Shown here one piece after another: positions 14,127 to 21,354 of a stretch of DNA of 21,354 nucleotides (its first letter is position 1; each line of letters starts with the position of its first letter). The position numbers and the translations under genes are program-made. Location: positions 1 through 21,354 of the forward strand of contig DATKEC010000043.1 of NCBI GenBank assembly GCA_035544575.1, read 5' to 3'. The DNA comes from DATHWB01 sp035544575 (GTDB taxonomy: Bacteria > Actinomycetota > Acidimicrobiia > Spongiisociales > ZC4RG35). The notes beneath the pieces were generated by a model that saw nothing but the letters and a program-made list of their open reading frames with translations, searched no databases and was not told the DNA's origin.

Positions 14127-14992
14127 CCCTCTTCCTGGTTGCGGTCTTGCCCCTGGGGGCGGAGGCGGCCGAGACCTGGACCTGCTGGAGTGAGTCCGAC
14201 GACCGCGACGACAGCGGGGCGATGCACACCACCCGATGCCGGCTGGCGGGCCAGTCCGAGACGTACGAATACGGGCGTGCCAGTCAGGTGCCGGTCGTCC
14301 TCAGCCCCCAGGTCGGATCCGACGGCAACGGCCTGTGCTGGTACTGGACGTCGCGTGACTCGGAATGGGTCCTCCTCGGCGTCGACGACGACGGGAGGGC
14401 CACTCTCGGCATCGATCCGGACGGCGCGACGGGTGGGCCGCTGATCGTCGACGTCACCTACCCGGTGTGCACGTCCGAACCATCCGAGGCGCCCACCGCA
14501 CTGCTCGACGCCTACGAGTTACTTGCGCGCTACGACCACCCGCGGCCGACGGCTGTGGTCGATCCGCCCGCCGGGGCGGGGGTGACCGGGATGGACGTGT
14601 TCGTCGCCGAGACCCCACCACCGCCGTGGTCGGCGTCGCTCGTGTCGCCCCAATCGGGGATCAGGCTCGACGTCGAGACATTCGTCGAGGCGATCGAGAT
14701 CGACTGGGGTGACGGAGCGAGCGTGACGGTGCCCGCGTCTGCGTTCGGCCTGCTGACGGGTTGGCCGGACGGCGGCTTCAGCCACGAATACGTGACCAAG
14801 ACCTGTGCCGTCCCAGGAGGACCGCGCTGTCATCCCACGTTCAGCGCCTACGAGTTGACCGTGTCGTACGTGTGGGCCGCCCGATACCGGGTCGACCGAG
14901 GGCCCTGGTTCGCCATCCCCGTGCCGCCCACCTCGACCGCCCTCGAATACGACGTCGACGAAATCCTCACGATCACCACGGCGGTGGGCTGA
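14102..14992 (+). CDS. Secreted protein of unknown function with PKD-like strand motif
   Basis: 296 residues from ATG 14102; GTG 14090 is an in-frame alternative adding four residues. Both lie inside the preceding gene, so translation is probably coupled. The N-terminus MRSHVAALTLFLVAVLPLGAEA looks like a cleavable signal peptide ahead of AETWTCW. The mature protein is acidic and has several cysteines that could pair outside the cell. Around residues 198-225 EIDWGDGASV followed by GGFSHEY resembles the WDFGDG...H.Y signature of PKD domains, and YELTVSYVWAARYRV would be the following strands. No catalytic motif is recognised. With its partner gene it forms a two-gene exported unit unrelated in sequence to the flanking amt and sugar transferase genes. 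Confidence 0.75.
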   Translation: MRSHVAALTLFLVAVLPLGAEAAETWTCWSESDDRDDSGAMHTTRCRLAGQSETYEYGRASQVPVVLSPQVGSDGNGLCWYWTSRDSEWVLLGVDDDGRATLGIDPDGATGGPLIVDVTYPVCTSEPSEAPTALLDAYELLARYDHPRPTAVVDPPAGAGVTGMDVFVAETPPPPWSASLVSPQSGIRLDVETFVEAIEIDWGDGASVTVPASAFGLLTGWPDGGFSHEYVTKTCAVPGGPRCHPTFSAYELTVSYVWAARYRVDRGPWFAIPVPPTSTALEYDVDEILTITTAVG

Positions 14993-15002
14993 GAGGTCGC
15001 TG

Positions 15003-16304
15003 CTACCGAGCGCCGAAACCGGACAGGACAGTCCACACCGATCGGCCGAAGATGTTGAGGTCGAGCCAGGGCGACATGTGCTTGACGTAGTACAGGTCGT
15101 ACGTGAGCTTCTCGATGGTGTCCGCCTCGTCGTCGGCATAGCCGTAGCTGACCTGTGCCCATCCGGTCAGGCCCGGGCGGATCAGGTGGCGGTGGTCGTA
15201 GAAGGGGATCGATCTCGAGAACTGCTCGACGAAAATGGGCTGTTCGGGACGAGGCCCGACGAGGCTGAGATCGCCCTTCAAGACGTTCCACAGCTGGGGC
15301 AGCTCGTCCATGCGGACCTTCCTCAGCACCCGACCCACACTGGTCAGACGAGGGTCCCCGATTGTCGCGAACTGCGCTCCCCCGTCGTCGGCGCCGTTGA
15401 TCATCGTGCGGAACTTGTAGAGCGTGAAGTGGCGCCCGCCACGGCCCACCCGGATCTGGCGGAAGATCGCCGGACCCTTCGAGTCGAGACGCACCGCCAC
15501 CCAGACGAGGACGCCCAGCACCAGCGCCAACGGCGCCGCCAGCACCGTGAGCGTGGCGTCGACCACGCGCTTTGCCGACTGGAACGTCTTCGACGCTTGG
15601 ACCGGCGTCTGCAGCTCCCAGCCTTCGGCGAGGTGGACGATGGCCAGCCGGCCGGTGTGCTCTTCGTAGACGTCGACGAGCGGCCGGATGCGAAAGCCGG
15701 CCAGGTTCGACGACGAAATGAACTGCGCCATCTGGTCGGACAGCACCGCCCGAAGGTCCAACGCCAACGTGGTGCCGTGCGGCAGCGGTCCGGACGGCCC
15801 CTGGGACTCCGGGTCGAGAACCTCAACGACGGTGATGTGAGGAGCACCGTGCAGATCCTCGACCAGCTGCTTTTCGTGAGTGATGAGCGCCACCGGCTCG
15901 TTCCACGGCCGGGCCCGGGCGATGGCCCGGTGGAGGAGCGCCGCGCCGAAGGTGACGACCGCCGCCGCCGCCACGTACGTCCGGGAGTAATAAAACTGGT
16001 CGCGGACGAAGAACTCGGCGAGCGCGACCACCACCACCATCGCGGTGACGTTGGAAACGGCACGGCCGTACGTGGGCCGCGGCATCCCGCTCCCCCAGCT
16101 TCGCGACGAGACGAACGACCCGAGCGCCAGGCCGCCGACCATGGTCGCCAGCAGCGGGACGATGCTCTGTCCTGGTCGGAGGAATTGGATCCCCGCTGTC
16201 CACGGAAACACGACGCCGAAGGTGTAGACCGACGCCGCCACGAACCCCACGACCAACGACGCCAGGTCGAGAAGAAAAATCCGCACGAGTATCCGCCGCC
16301 GCAT
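15003..16304 (-). CDS. Polyprenyl-phosphate sugar-1-phosphate transferase (initiating glycosyltransferase)
   Basis: 433 residues. Four membrane segments lie near 8-33, 47-67, 85-103 and 108-125, then a soluble region, a further hydrophobic segment at 253-272, and the catalytic bacterial sugar transferase domain to the end. Landmarks are KRVVDATLTVLAAPLALV, FRQIRVGRGGRHFTLYKFRT at 281-300, MDELPQLWNVLKGDLSLVGPR from 332 to 352 and RPGLTGWAQVSYG at 376-388. Such enzymes load the first sugar phosphate on undecaprenyl phosphate for exopolysaccharide or capsule. ATG 16304 was chosen because TAGCAT ends seven bases upstream and the membrane segment follows directly; the open frame extends far upstream through a repeat element and is not likely coding. 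GTG 16325 is an alternative. It is convergent with the secreted-protein pair and probably feeds the Wzm/Wzt exporter. Confidence 0.92.
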   Translation of the reverse strand: MRRRILVRIFLLDLASLVVGFVAASVYTFGVVFPWTAGIQFLRPGQSIVPLLATMVGGLALGSFVSSRSWGSGMPRPTYGRAVSNVTAMVVVVALAEFFVRDQFYYSRTYVAAAAVVTFGAALLHRAIARARPWNEPVALITHEKQLVEDLHGAPHITVVEVLDPESQGPSGPLPHGTTLALDLRAVLSDQMAQFISSSNLAGFRIRPLVDVYEEHTGRLAIVHLAEGWELQTPVQASKTFQSAKRVVDATLTVLAAPLALVLGVLVWVAVRLDSKGPAIFRQIRVGRGGRHFTLYKFRTMINGADDGGAQFATIGDPRLTSVGRVLRKVRMDELPQLWNVLKGDLSLVGPRPEQPIFVEQFSRSIPFYDHRHLIRPGLTGWAQVSYGYADDEADTIEKLTYDLYYVKHMSPWLDLNIFGRSVWTVLSGFGAR

Positions 16305-16311
16305 CCGCCCG

Positions 16312-16317
16312 ATGCTA
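16312..16317 (-). promoter_or_regulatory. Leaderless-type -10 box (TAGCAT) before sugar transferase
   Basis: TAGCAT on the minus strand ends seven bases before ATG 16304 and there is no Shine-Dalgarno. The spacing fits a leaderless transcript. The inverted-repeat element ends 27 bases upstream of the box. Confidence 0.45.
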
Positions 16318-16343
16318 AAGCCCACCCACCCCCCGCACACCGC

Positions 16344-16480
16344 GTTCTTAGCGAATGAGCGACACAAAAACATGACGTTTCGCGTGGTGAAAAACATGAG
16401 GACTGGCGTGGTGAAACGGTGACCCGGGGCTTTCGCCACGCGAAGTGACACGTTTTTGTGTCGCTGGTTCGCTAAGAAAC
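16344..16480. repeat. 137-bp inverted-repeat element with internal 24-bp tandem duplication
   Basis: Two arms, 16344-16392 and 16431-16480, are inverted copies matching at about 42 of 49 positions with one extra base. Each arm contains CTTAGCGAA, AGCGACACAAAAAC and TTCGCGTGG (in the left-arm orientation). Within the left side, 16366-16389 is repeated by 16390-16413 with 20 of 24 bases equal, both copies starting AAAAACATGA and ending GCGTGGTG. The element is more A/T-rich than its surroundings. It begins four bases beyond the stop of the membrane protein gene and ends near the sugar transferase promoter. I see no clear target-site duplication and no ORF. It could be a MITE-like element, a REP-like intergenic repeat or a large terminator. 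Confidence 0.75.
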
Positions 16481-16483
16481 GGG

Positions 16484-17128
16484 TCAGGTTCGGGCGAGGA
16501 AGGTGGTGCCGAGGACGGTGAGGGTGGCGAGGTAGGACAGGCCGGTGGCGGCCATCACACCCTCGTAGCCCTTCTCCTTCAGCGAGTACCAGACGCCGAC
16601 CGTCAAGAGCAGGGTCAGCGCCGCCAGCATCAGATACGCCAGACCCAACAGCGTCGCCGGCGAGCGAAGGGAGCCCGACGCCACCGCCACCGCGATCTCG
16701 GCGACAACGCCGAGTCCGCCGATCACGTCGAGGCGACGCAGCGCCCAGCGGGGGAGCTTCGGGTCGACCAGGTACCAGTGACCCAGCAGCATCTCGGCGG
16801 TGATTCCCCCCAGCGCGGCCGACCCCGCCAGCACCGGCAGCAACGAGTCCCGCTCCAGGCCGACGACGAGAAACGCCACCGCCGAAGCGGCGAAAGCCGC
16901 ACCCGCCAGCGGCGGCCGCTTCGCGGCGAGGCCTCCCAGCACGGCGAGTCCGATGCCGACCGCGGCCACCCCGTCGGCCAGACCGGCCGCGAGACCCACC
17001 AGCACCACCACAGCAGCGGCCAACCACAGGTACCCGGTCCGCGACACCTTCCACCAGGCCACCAGGGCGGCACAAGCTGCAAGTCCCGCCGCCCACATCG
17101 AGAGCAGCAGGACCGGATCGAACGTCAC
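16484..17128 (-). CDS. Polytopic membrane protein of unknown function
   Basis: 214 residues and strongly hydrophobic, with six to seven predicted membrane segments (near 7-25, 32-50, 54-69, 74-90, 96-113, 135-152, 158-180 and 192-210; some may merge). The most distinctive part is the loop after segment five, AEMLLGHWYLVDPKLPRWAL, where the His, Trp and Pro residues look conserved-type rather than random. I do not recognise the family with certainty. The GTG start at 17128 overlaps the transketolase stop as GTGA, so it is translated with tkt. It ends just before the inverted-repeat element. Confidence 0.78.
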   Translation of the reverse strand: MTFDPVLLLSMWAAGLAACAALVAWWKVSRTGYLWLAAAVVVLVGLAAGLADGVAAVGIGLAVLGGLAAKRPPLAGAAFAASAVAFLVVGLERDSLLPVLAGSAALGGITAEMLLGHWYLVDPKLPRWALRRLDVIGGLGVVAEIAVAVASGSLRSPATLLGLAYLMLAALTLLLTVGVWYSLKEKGYEGVMAATGLSYLATLTVLGTTFLART

Positions 17129-19071
17129 GGCAGCCAGGCGGCGACTCGGTCGGCGACAGCGGCCGCGGTGAGACCGAGCTTTTCGGCTATGACGCCCGCC
17201 GGAGCACTCGCCCCGAAGTGGTCCACGCCGATCATCAACCCGTCAGCCCCGACGATCCGTTCCCAGCCGAAAGTCGCTCCGGCTTCCACGCTGACCCGCG
17301 GAATCCCCTCGCCCAGCACTTCGGTCCGGTAGTCGGCGGGCTGGTCGAAGAACCGGAACCAACTCGGGAGGGACACAACCCGGGCCGACACCCCGCGGCC
17401 AGCCAGGTCTTCGGCCGCGTCCAGCGCGACCGAGACTTCGGACCCCGTGGCCACCAAAACCACATCGGAACCGTCCCTCAGCACATACCCGCCCCGCGCC
17501 ACACCGCCGACGGGGCGGTCGAGCGTCGGCACGTTCTGGCGGGTGAGAACCAGCCCGGTCGGGCCGTCGGTTCGGTTCAGCGCCAGTTCCCACGCCTCGA
17601 GGACCTCACCGGCGTCAGCCGGGCGGATCAGGTCGAGGTTCGGCATCGCCCGCAACGAGGCGAGGTGTTCGATGGGCTGATGCGTCGGACCGTCCTCGCC
17701 CAGGAACACCGAGTCGTGGGTCCAGACGAAGATCGACGGTGCGCTCATGAGGGCCGCCAGCCGCACTGCGGGCCGCATGTAGTCGCTGAAGACAAAGAAG
17801 GTGGCTCCGTACGGTCGCAGCCCGCCGTGGATCGCCATGCCGTTGACGATGGCGCCCATGGCGTGTTCGCGGATGCCGAAGGCGATGTCGCGGGAGGCTC
17901 GATCCGTCACCGAGAAGATGCCGTCGTGGTCGATGAGGGTCTTGGTGGACTCCACCAGGTCGGCCGATCCGCCGATGAAGTTCTGGGCCTTCTCTGCGAT
18001 CTGAGAGAACAGCTTGCCCGACGAGGCCCGGGTCGCCAGCGCCTCGCCGACTTCGAACCCGGGGTCTTCGAGCGTGACGGGATCCGCGCCGAAGAACGAC
18101 CCCCAGGTGGATGCTGTGAGCTCGTCGTGCATTGCGTCGGCGTGGCGGCGCTCCCAGGCAGCGTGCGCCTCCCGACCACGATTCATCGCCTCGGAGAACC
18201 ATTCGTAGACGCCCTCGGGAACGTGGAAGGTCTCACCGACGGGGAACTCCATCGCCTCTTTCACCGCCAGGATCTCGTCCTCCCCGAGGGGCGAGCCGTG
18301 GGATGCAGCGGTCCCCGCCTTGGTGGGCGCGCCCTTGGCGATCTCGGTGTGACACACGATCAGCGATGGACGATCCTCCGTTTCGTGAGCCTCCTCGGTG
18401 GCTGCCGCCACGGCTTCCCGATCGTGGCCGTCGATGTCGACGACGTGCCACCCGAGAGAACGGAATCGGGCCCCGACGTCCTCAGTGAACGTCTTGTCGG
18501 TGTCCCCGTCGATCGAGATCTGATTGTCGTCGTAGTAATACGTCAGCCGGCCCAACCCGAGGTGGCCGGCAATCGAAGCCGCCTCGGCACTGATCCCCTC
18601 CTGGAGGTCGCCGTCGGAGACGAAGCCGTAGGTGCGATGGCTGATCAGATCGGCCCCCAGCCGCGCCCGCAGATGCTCCTCGGCGATCGCCAGACCCACC
18701 CCGGTCCCGAAACCCTGACCGAGCGGCCCGGTCGTCGTCTCGATGCCCACGGCCTGGTCGATCTCGGGGTGGCCGGCGGTGTGGCTGCCCCACTGGCGGA
18801 AACTCTGCAGCTGGTCCATGCCGAGGGGGAAACCGCTCAGGTGAAGGAGGGAGTAGAGCAGCATCGATCCATGCCCGTTGGAGAGAACAAACCGGTCCCG
18901 GTCCACCCATTGGGGAGACTCAGGATCCACCACGAGGAAACGGCTCCACAGCGTCACCGCGATGTCGGCCATGCCCATCGGCATCCCCGGATGACCCGAG
19001 TTGGCCTTCTGGACGGCGTCCATGGTGAGGCCCTTGATGGTGTTGACGGCGAGCTGTTCGAGTGACGACAT
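17125..19071 (-). CDS. tkt: Transketolase
   Basis: 648 residues, the full family length. It moves two-carbon ketol units between sugar phosphates in the pentose phosphate pathway, using thiamine diphosphate. Visible landmarks: KANSGHPGMPMG at 22-33 with the catalytic-site His27; LSNGHGSMLLYSLLHL; TTGPLGQGFGTGVG; the thiamine-binding SDGDLQEG...YYYDDNQISIDG; then in the pyrimidine domain SRDIAFGIREHAMGAI with the catalytic Glu, and THDSVFLGEDGPTHQPIEHL. ATG 19071 is preferred to ATG 19092 because TACCCT (19079-19084) ends seven bases upstream and lies inside the longer version. It has its own promoter after cysC and overlaps the downstream membrane protein gene by four bases. Confidence 0.96.
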   Translation of the reverse strand: MSSLEQLAVNTIKGLTMDAVQKANSGHPGMPMGMADIAVTLWSRFLVVDPESPQWVDRDRFVLSNGHGSMLLYSLLHLSGFPLGMDQLQSFRQWGSHTAGHPEIDQAVGIETTTGPLGQGFGTGVGLAIAEEHLRARLGADLISHRTYGFVSDGDLQEGISAEAASIAGHLGLGRLTYYYDDNQISIDGDTDKTFTEDVGARFRSLGWHVVDIDGHDREAVAAATEEAHETEDRPSLIVCHTEIAKGAPTKAGTAASHGSPLGEDEILAVKEAMEFPVGETFHVPEGVYEWFSEAMNRGREAHAAWERRHADAMHDELTASTWGSFFGADPVTLEDPGFEVGEALATRASSGKLFSQIAEKAQNFIGGSADLVESTKTLIDHDGIFSVTDRASRDIAFGIREHAMGAIVNGMAIHGGLRPYGATFFVFSDYMRPAVRLAALMSAPSIFVWTHDSVFLGEDGPTHQPIEHLASLRAMPNLDLIRPADAGEVLEAWELALNRTDGPTGLVLTRQNVPTLDRPVGGVARGGYVLRDGSDVVLVATGSEVSVALDAAEDLAGRGVSARVVSLPSWFRFFDQPADYRTEVLGEGIPRVSVEAGATFGWERIVGADGLMIGVDHFGASAPAGVIAEKLGLTAAAVADRVAAWLP

Positions 19072-19078
19072 GTCGGCG

Positions 19079-19084
19079 AGGGTA
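19079..19084 (-). promoter_or_regulatory. Leaderless-type -10 box (TACCCT) before tkt
   Basis: TACCCT on the minus strand ends seven bases before ATG 19071, with no ribosome site. It is the same hexamer and spacing as before the glycosyltransferase gene at 9671. It sits in the 40-base gap after cysC. Confidence 0.5.
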
Positions 19085-19111
19085 CCGGACATGCCCGGCG
19101 AGGCTGCCTGG

Positions 19112-19693
19112 TCAGCTCAGGGCGCCGACGATCCGGTCCACGCACCCGGCAAGGTCGAGCGTGGACGTGTCGAGGGTGATGTCGGGCGCCTCCGGCGGCT
19201 CGTATGGCGCGTCGATCCCCGTGAAAGACGTGATCTCACCGGACCGCGCCTTGGCGTACATGCCTTTCGGATCGCGCTCCTCGCACACCTCCAACGGTGT
19301 CGCCACCCACACTTCGAGAAACGCGATCCCGGCGGCGTCATGCGCCGCCCTCGCCCTGGCCCGATCCTCCCGATAGGGACTGATCACCGGGACCGCCACC
19401 GCCAGGCCGGCGTCGGCCATGAGGCGGGCCACCTCGCCGATCCGCCGGACATTCTCCGTCCGGTCGTCGGCGGAGAATCCGAGGTCGCCGTTCAAACCAT
19501 GGCGGACGTTGTCGCCATCGAGCACATACGCGGCCCGTCCCGCGGCGACCAGGCGCTCCTCCAACGCATGAGCGATCGTCGACTTACCGCTCCCGGACAG
19601 GCCGGTCAGCCAGATCGTGACACCCAGGCCTCCGGTGATGGCCGACCGACGGTGGCGCGCGACGCGGCTCGGATGCCAGACGACCTCGGTCAC
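19112..19693 (-). CDS. cysC: Adenylylsulfate kinase
   Basis: 193 residues. It phosphorylates adenylylsulfate (APS) with ATP to give PAPS. Walker A GLSGSGKST is at 31-39, DGDNVRHGLN at 59-68, FSADDRTENVRR at 73-84, the ISPYREDR loop follows, and the substrate lid GMYAKARSGEI...FTGIDAPYEPP is complete. GTG 19693 overlaps the cysN stop as GTGA; the frame extends upstream only through cysN and is not coding there. About 20 extra residues precede the kinase core. PAPS can serve sulfate reduction or the sulfotransferase gene at 5119-5892. Confidence 0.95.
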   Translation of the reverse strand: MTEVVWHPSRVARHRRSAITGGLGVTIWLTGLSGSGKSTIAHALEERLVAAGRAAYVLDGDNVRHGLNGDLGFSADDRTENVRRIGEVARLMADAGLAVAVPVISPYREDRARARAAHDAAGIAFLEVWVATPLEVCEERDPKGMYAKARSGEITSFTGIDAPYEPPEAPDITLDTSTLDLAGCVDRIVGALS

Positions 19694-20943
19694 GTCGGTC
19701 CGATGATCATCCCGGCGCCGACCGTCGTGTTCGTCGCCTCGTCGACGAGGATGAACGAACCAGTCGTCCGGTTGCGCGAGTACTCGTCGTAGAAGAGGGG
19801 AACGGTGGTGCGCAGCGATACACGGCCAATCTCGTTGAGTGAGAGCTCGGTCGCCGATTCGTCCCGATGCAGCGTGTTGACATCCAGGCGATAGTGCAGG
19901 TCCTTGACCATGGTGCGACCCCAGCGGGTGGTGTGCTTGATCGCCACCTTCTGGCCGGGACCGAGAGTCTTGTCCGGCGTCATCCAACAGATCATCGCCT
20001 CGACATCCTGGCCGACATGGGGGCGGTTGTTGACCCGGCAGATCATGTCGCCGCGACTGATGTCGATCTCGCCTTCGAGCCGCAGCACGACTGACATCGG
20101 GGGCACCGCCTCGTCGACCGGGCCGTTGGGCGTGTCGATCGCGGCGATCCGGGTGGTGAAGCCGCTCGGCAGTGCCACCACCTCGTCGCCCACGCGCCAG
20201 GTGCCGCCGGCGATCTGGCCGGCATAGCCCCGATAGTCCTGATGAGCCATGCGGTGGGGCCGGATCACGTATTGGACCGGGAAGCGACAGTCGACGAGGT
20301 TGCGATCGGATGCGACGTGGATCTCCTCGAGCAAGCCGAGAACCGACGGCCCGCGATACCAGGGCATCCGGGTGGACGGTTCGACGACGTTGTCGCCGTC
20401 GAGGGCGGAGATCGGGACAAAACGCAGGTCGGTCACCTGCAGCTTGGTGGCGAACTCCCGGAACTCCGAGGTGATGGCGTCATAGACGGACTCGTCGAAG
20501 TCGACCAGATCCATCTTGTTCACACACAGGACGAGATGGGGCACCCGCAGCAGCGATGCGATGAAAGCGTGCCGCTTGGTCTGTTCGATGATCCCGTTGC
20601 GCGCATCCACGAGGAGCATCACCACATCGGCGGTCGAAGCCCCGGTGACCATGTTGCGTGTGTACTGGATGTGACCCGGGGTGTCCGCAAGGATGAACTT
20701 CCGCTTCGGCGTGGCGAAATACCGGTAGGCGACGTCGATCGTGATGCCCTGCTCGCGCTCGGCCCGCAGCCCGTCGGTGAGGAGCGCCAGGTCGACGTAG
20801 TCGGCTCCCCGTCGTCGCGAAGCGTCCTCGACCGCGATGAGCTGGTCTTCAAAGATCTGCTTGGTGTCGTAGAGCAGCCGGCCGATCAGCGTCGACTTGC
20901 CGTCGTCGACCGATCCCGTGGTGGCGAGACGCACCAGCTCCAT
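19690..20943 (-). CDS. cysN: Sulfate adenylyltransferase large subunit (GTPase)
   Basis: 417 residues. With CysD it makes APS from sulfate and ATP, driven by GTP hydrolysis. GTPase motifs: G1 GSVDDGKST at 10-18, EREQGITIDVAYRYF at 62-76, DTPGHIQYTRNM at 87-98 and NKMDLVDF at 142-149, followed by EF-Tu-like beta domains (YRGYAGQIAGGTWRVGDEV). The C-terminus stops after the second beta domain, so there is no fused kinase; that activity is the separate cysC gene. The ATG at 20943 overlaps the cysD stop by one base (TGATG). GAGGGG lies about nine bases upstream. The longer open frame reading from 21186 is the cysD gene in another frame. Confidence 0.96.
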   Translation of the reverse strand: MELVRLATTGSVDDGKSTLIGRLLYDTKQIFEDQLIAVEDASRRRGADYVDLALLTDGLRAEREQGITIDVAYRYFATPKRKFILADTPGHIQYTRNMVTGASTADVVMLLVDARNGIIEQTKRHAFIASLLRVPHLVLCVNKMDLVDFDESVYDAITSEFREFATKLQVTDLRFVPISALDGDNVVEPSTRMPWYRGPSVLGLLEEIHVASDRNLVDCRFPVQYVIRPHRMAHQDYRGYAGQIAGGTWRVGDEVVALPSGFTTRIAAIDTPNGPVDEAVPPMSVVLRLEGEIDISRGDMICRVNNRPHVGQDVEAMICWMTPDKTLGPGQKVAIKHTTRWGRTMVKDLHYRLDVNTLHRDESATELSLNEIGRVSLRTTVPLFYDEYSRNRTTGSFILVDEATNTTVGAGMIIGPT

Positions 20944-21354
20944 CAGAAGTACCCCTCGCGCTTGCGATCTTCCATCGCAGCTTCGGAGGTCCGGTCGTCG
21001 GCCCGACTCGAACCGCGCTCGGAAGTCCGACTGGCTGCCACCTCGATGATCACGTCGTCGAGGGTCTTGGCGTTCGACTCGACCGCCGCAGTACAACTCA
21101 TGTCGCCCACCGTGCGGAATCGGACGACACGCTCGACGACCTCCTCGCCCGCCATCCGCGTGATGAACGGCCCATCGGCCATCCACATGCCGTCGCGCAT
21201 GAACACCTTGCGAGGATGGGAGAAGTAGATCGAGGGCAGGTCGATCGCCTCGCGTTTGGCGTAGTCCATGACGTCCATTTCGGTCCAGTTCGAGATCGGG
21301 AACACCCTGAGGTTCTCCCCCGCCTTCTTGCGCGGGTTGTAGAGACTCCAGATC
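20943..21354 (-). CDS. cysD: Sulfate adenylyltransferase small subunit (5' end outside window)
   Basis: The 3' portion of cysD, 136 codons plus stop; the frame is open to the right edge of the window. The visible part starts within SLYNPRKKAGENLRVFPISN and continues WTEMDVMDY, PSIYFSHPRKVFMRDG, RFRTVGDMSCTAAVES and the terminal MEDRKREGYF, all typical of the PAPS-reductase-like ATP pyrophosphatase subunit. The GTG near 21305 is internal and is not the start. It forms cysD-cysN-cysC with stop/start overlaps throughout. Confidence 0.95.
   Translation of the reverse strand, partial: IWSLYNPRKKAGENLRVFPISNWTEMDVMDYAKREAIDLPSIYFSHPRKVFMRDGMWMADGPFITRMAGEEVVERVVRFRTVGDMSCTAAVESNAKTLDDVIIEVAASRTSERGSSRADDRTSEAAMEDRKREGYF

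Noticed and set aside
16305..17096. N-terminal extension of the sugar transferase frame up to 17096
   Set aside because: It runs through the inverted repeat and the membrane protein gene; the family begins with the membrane segment at ATG 16304.
17218..19065. 615-codon open frame on the plus strand opposite tkt
   Set aside because: Tkt is unmistakable on the other strand; the mirror frame has Arg/His/Gly-rich low-complexity composition and no ribosome site or motif.

Overview
The window is GC-rich, densely coded chromosomal DNA with many GTG starts, GTGA stop/start overlaps and several starts that sit directly behind a TANNNT box with no Shine-Dalgarno (leaderless style). Together with proteins carrying S-layer-homology-like repeats of an 'RWQMA' type and an amt-glnB-glnD operon, this points to an actinobacterium, possibly of the Acidimicrobiia. 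That placement is inference from style and gene content; there is no rRNA or other marker here.

Layout from left to right. (a) 1-3187: two paralogous secreted SLH-like surface proteins on the minus strand, the first cut by the window edge, separated by a strong UUCG-loop terminator; their 5' leaders share sequence and predicted hairpins. (b) 3402-4990: a Wzt/Wzm-type ABC exporter for a surface polysaccharide. (c) 5119-9671: a PAPS-type sulfotransferase, divergent from a large two-domain protein joining a CsaB-like polysaccharide pyruvyl transferase to a glycosyltransferase, then a second related glycosyltransferase tail-to-tail with it. (d) 9708-13435: the nitrogen module amt-glnB-glnD, in which amt is split by a one-base frameshift. 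(e) 13557-14992: two overlapping plus-strand genes for exported proteins of unknown function. (f) 15003-16304: a polyprenyl-phosphate sugar-1-phosphate transferase that would start glycan assembly. (g) 16344-16480: an intergenic inverted-repeat element. (h) 16484-19071: transketolase followed by an unknown membrane protein. (i) 19112-21354: cysD-cysN-cysC for sulfate activation to PAPS, cysD cut by the right edge.

Read together, most of the window concerns the cell surface. A lipid-linked glycan could be started by the sugar transferase, extended by the two glycosyltransferases, modified with pyruvate (CsaB-like domain) and sulfate (sulfotransferase using PAPS from CysDNC), exported by Wzm/Wzt, and used as the wall ligand for the SLH-like proteins. 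In Bacillus and relatives, CsaB pyruvylates the secondary wall polymer that SLH domains bind, so finding a CsaB-like domain with SLH-like proteins is meaningful. That these particular proteins work as one pathway is inference. The amt-glnB-glnD, tkt and cys genes are ordinary metabolism in between.

Every stretch longer than 100 bases without a gene (928-1108, 3188-3401, 4991-5118, 13436-13556, 16305-16483) is described under its regulatory or repeat entry; no gap exceeds 300 bases. I saw no tRNA, rRNA, CRISPR array, transposase or prophage gene.
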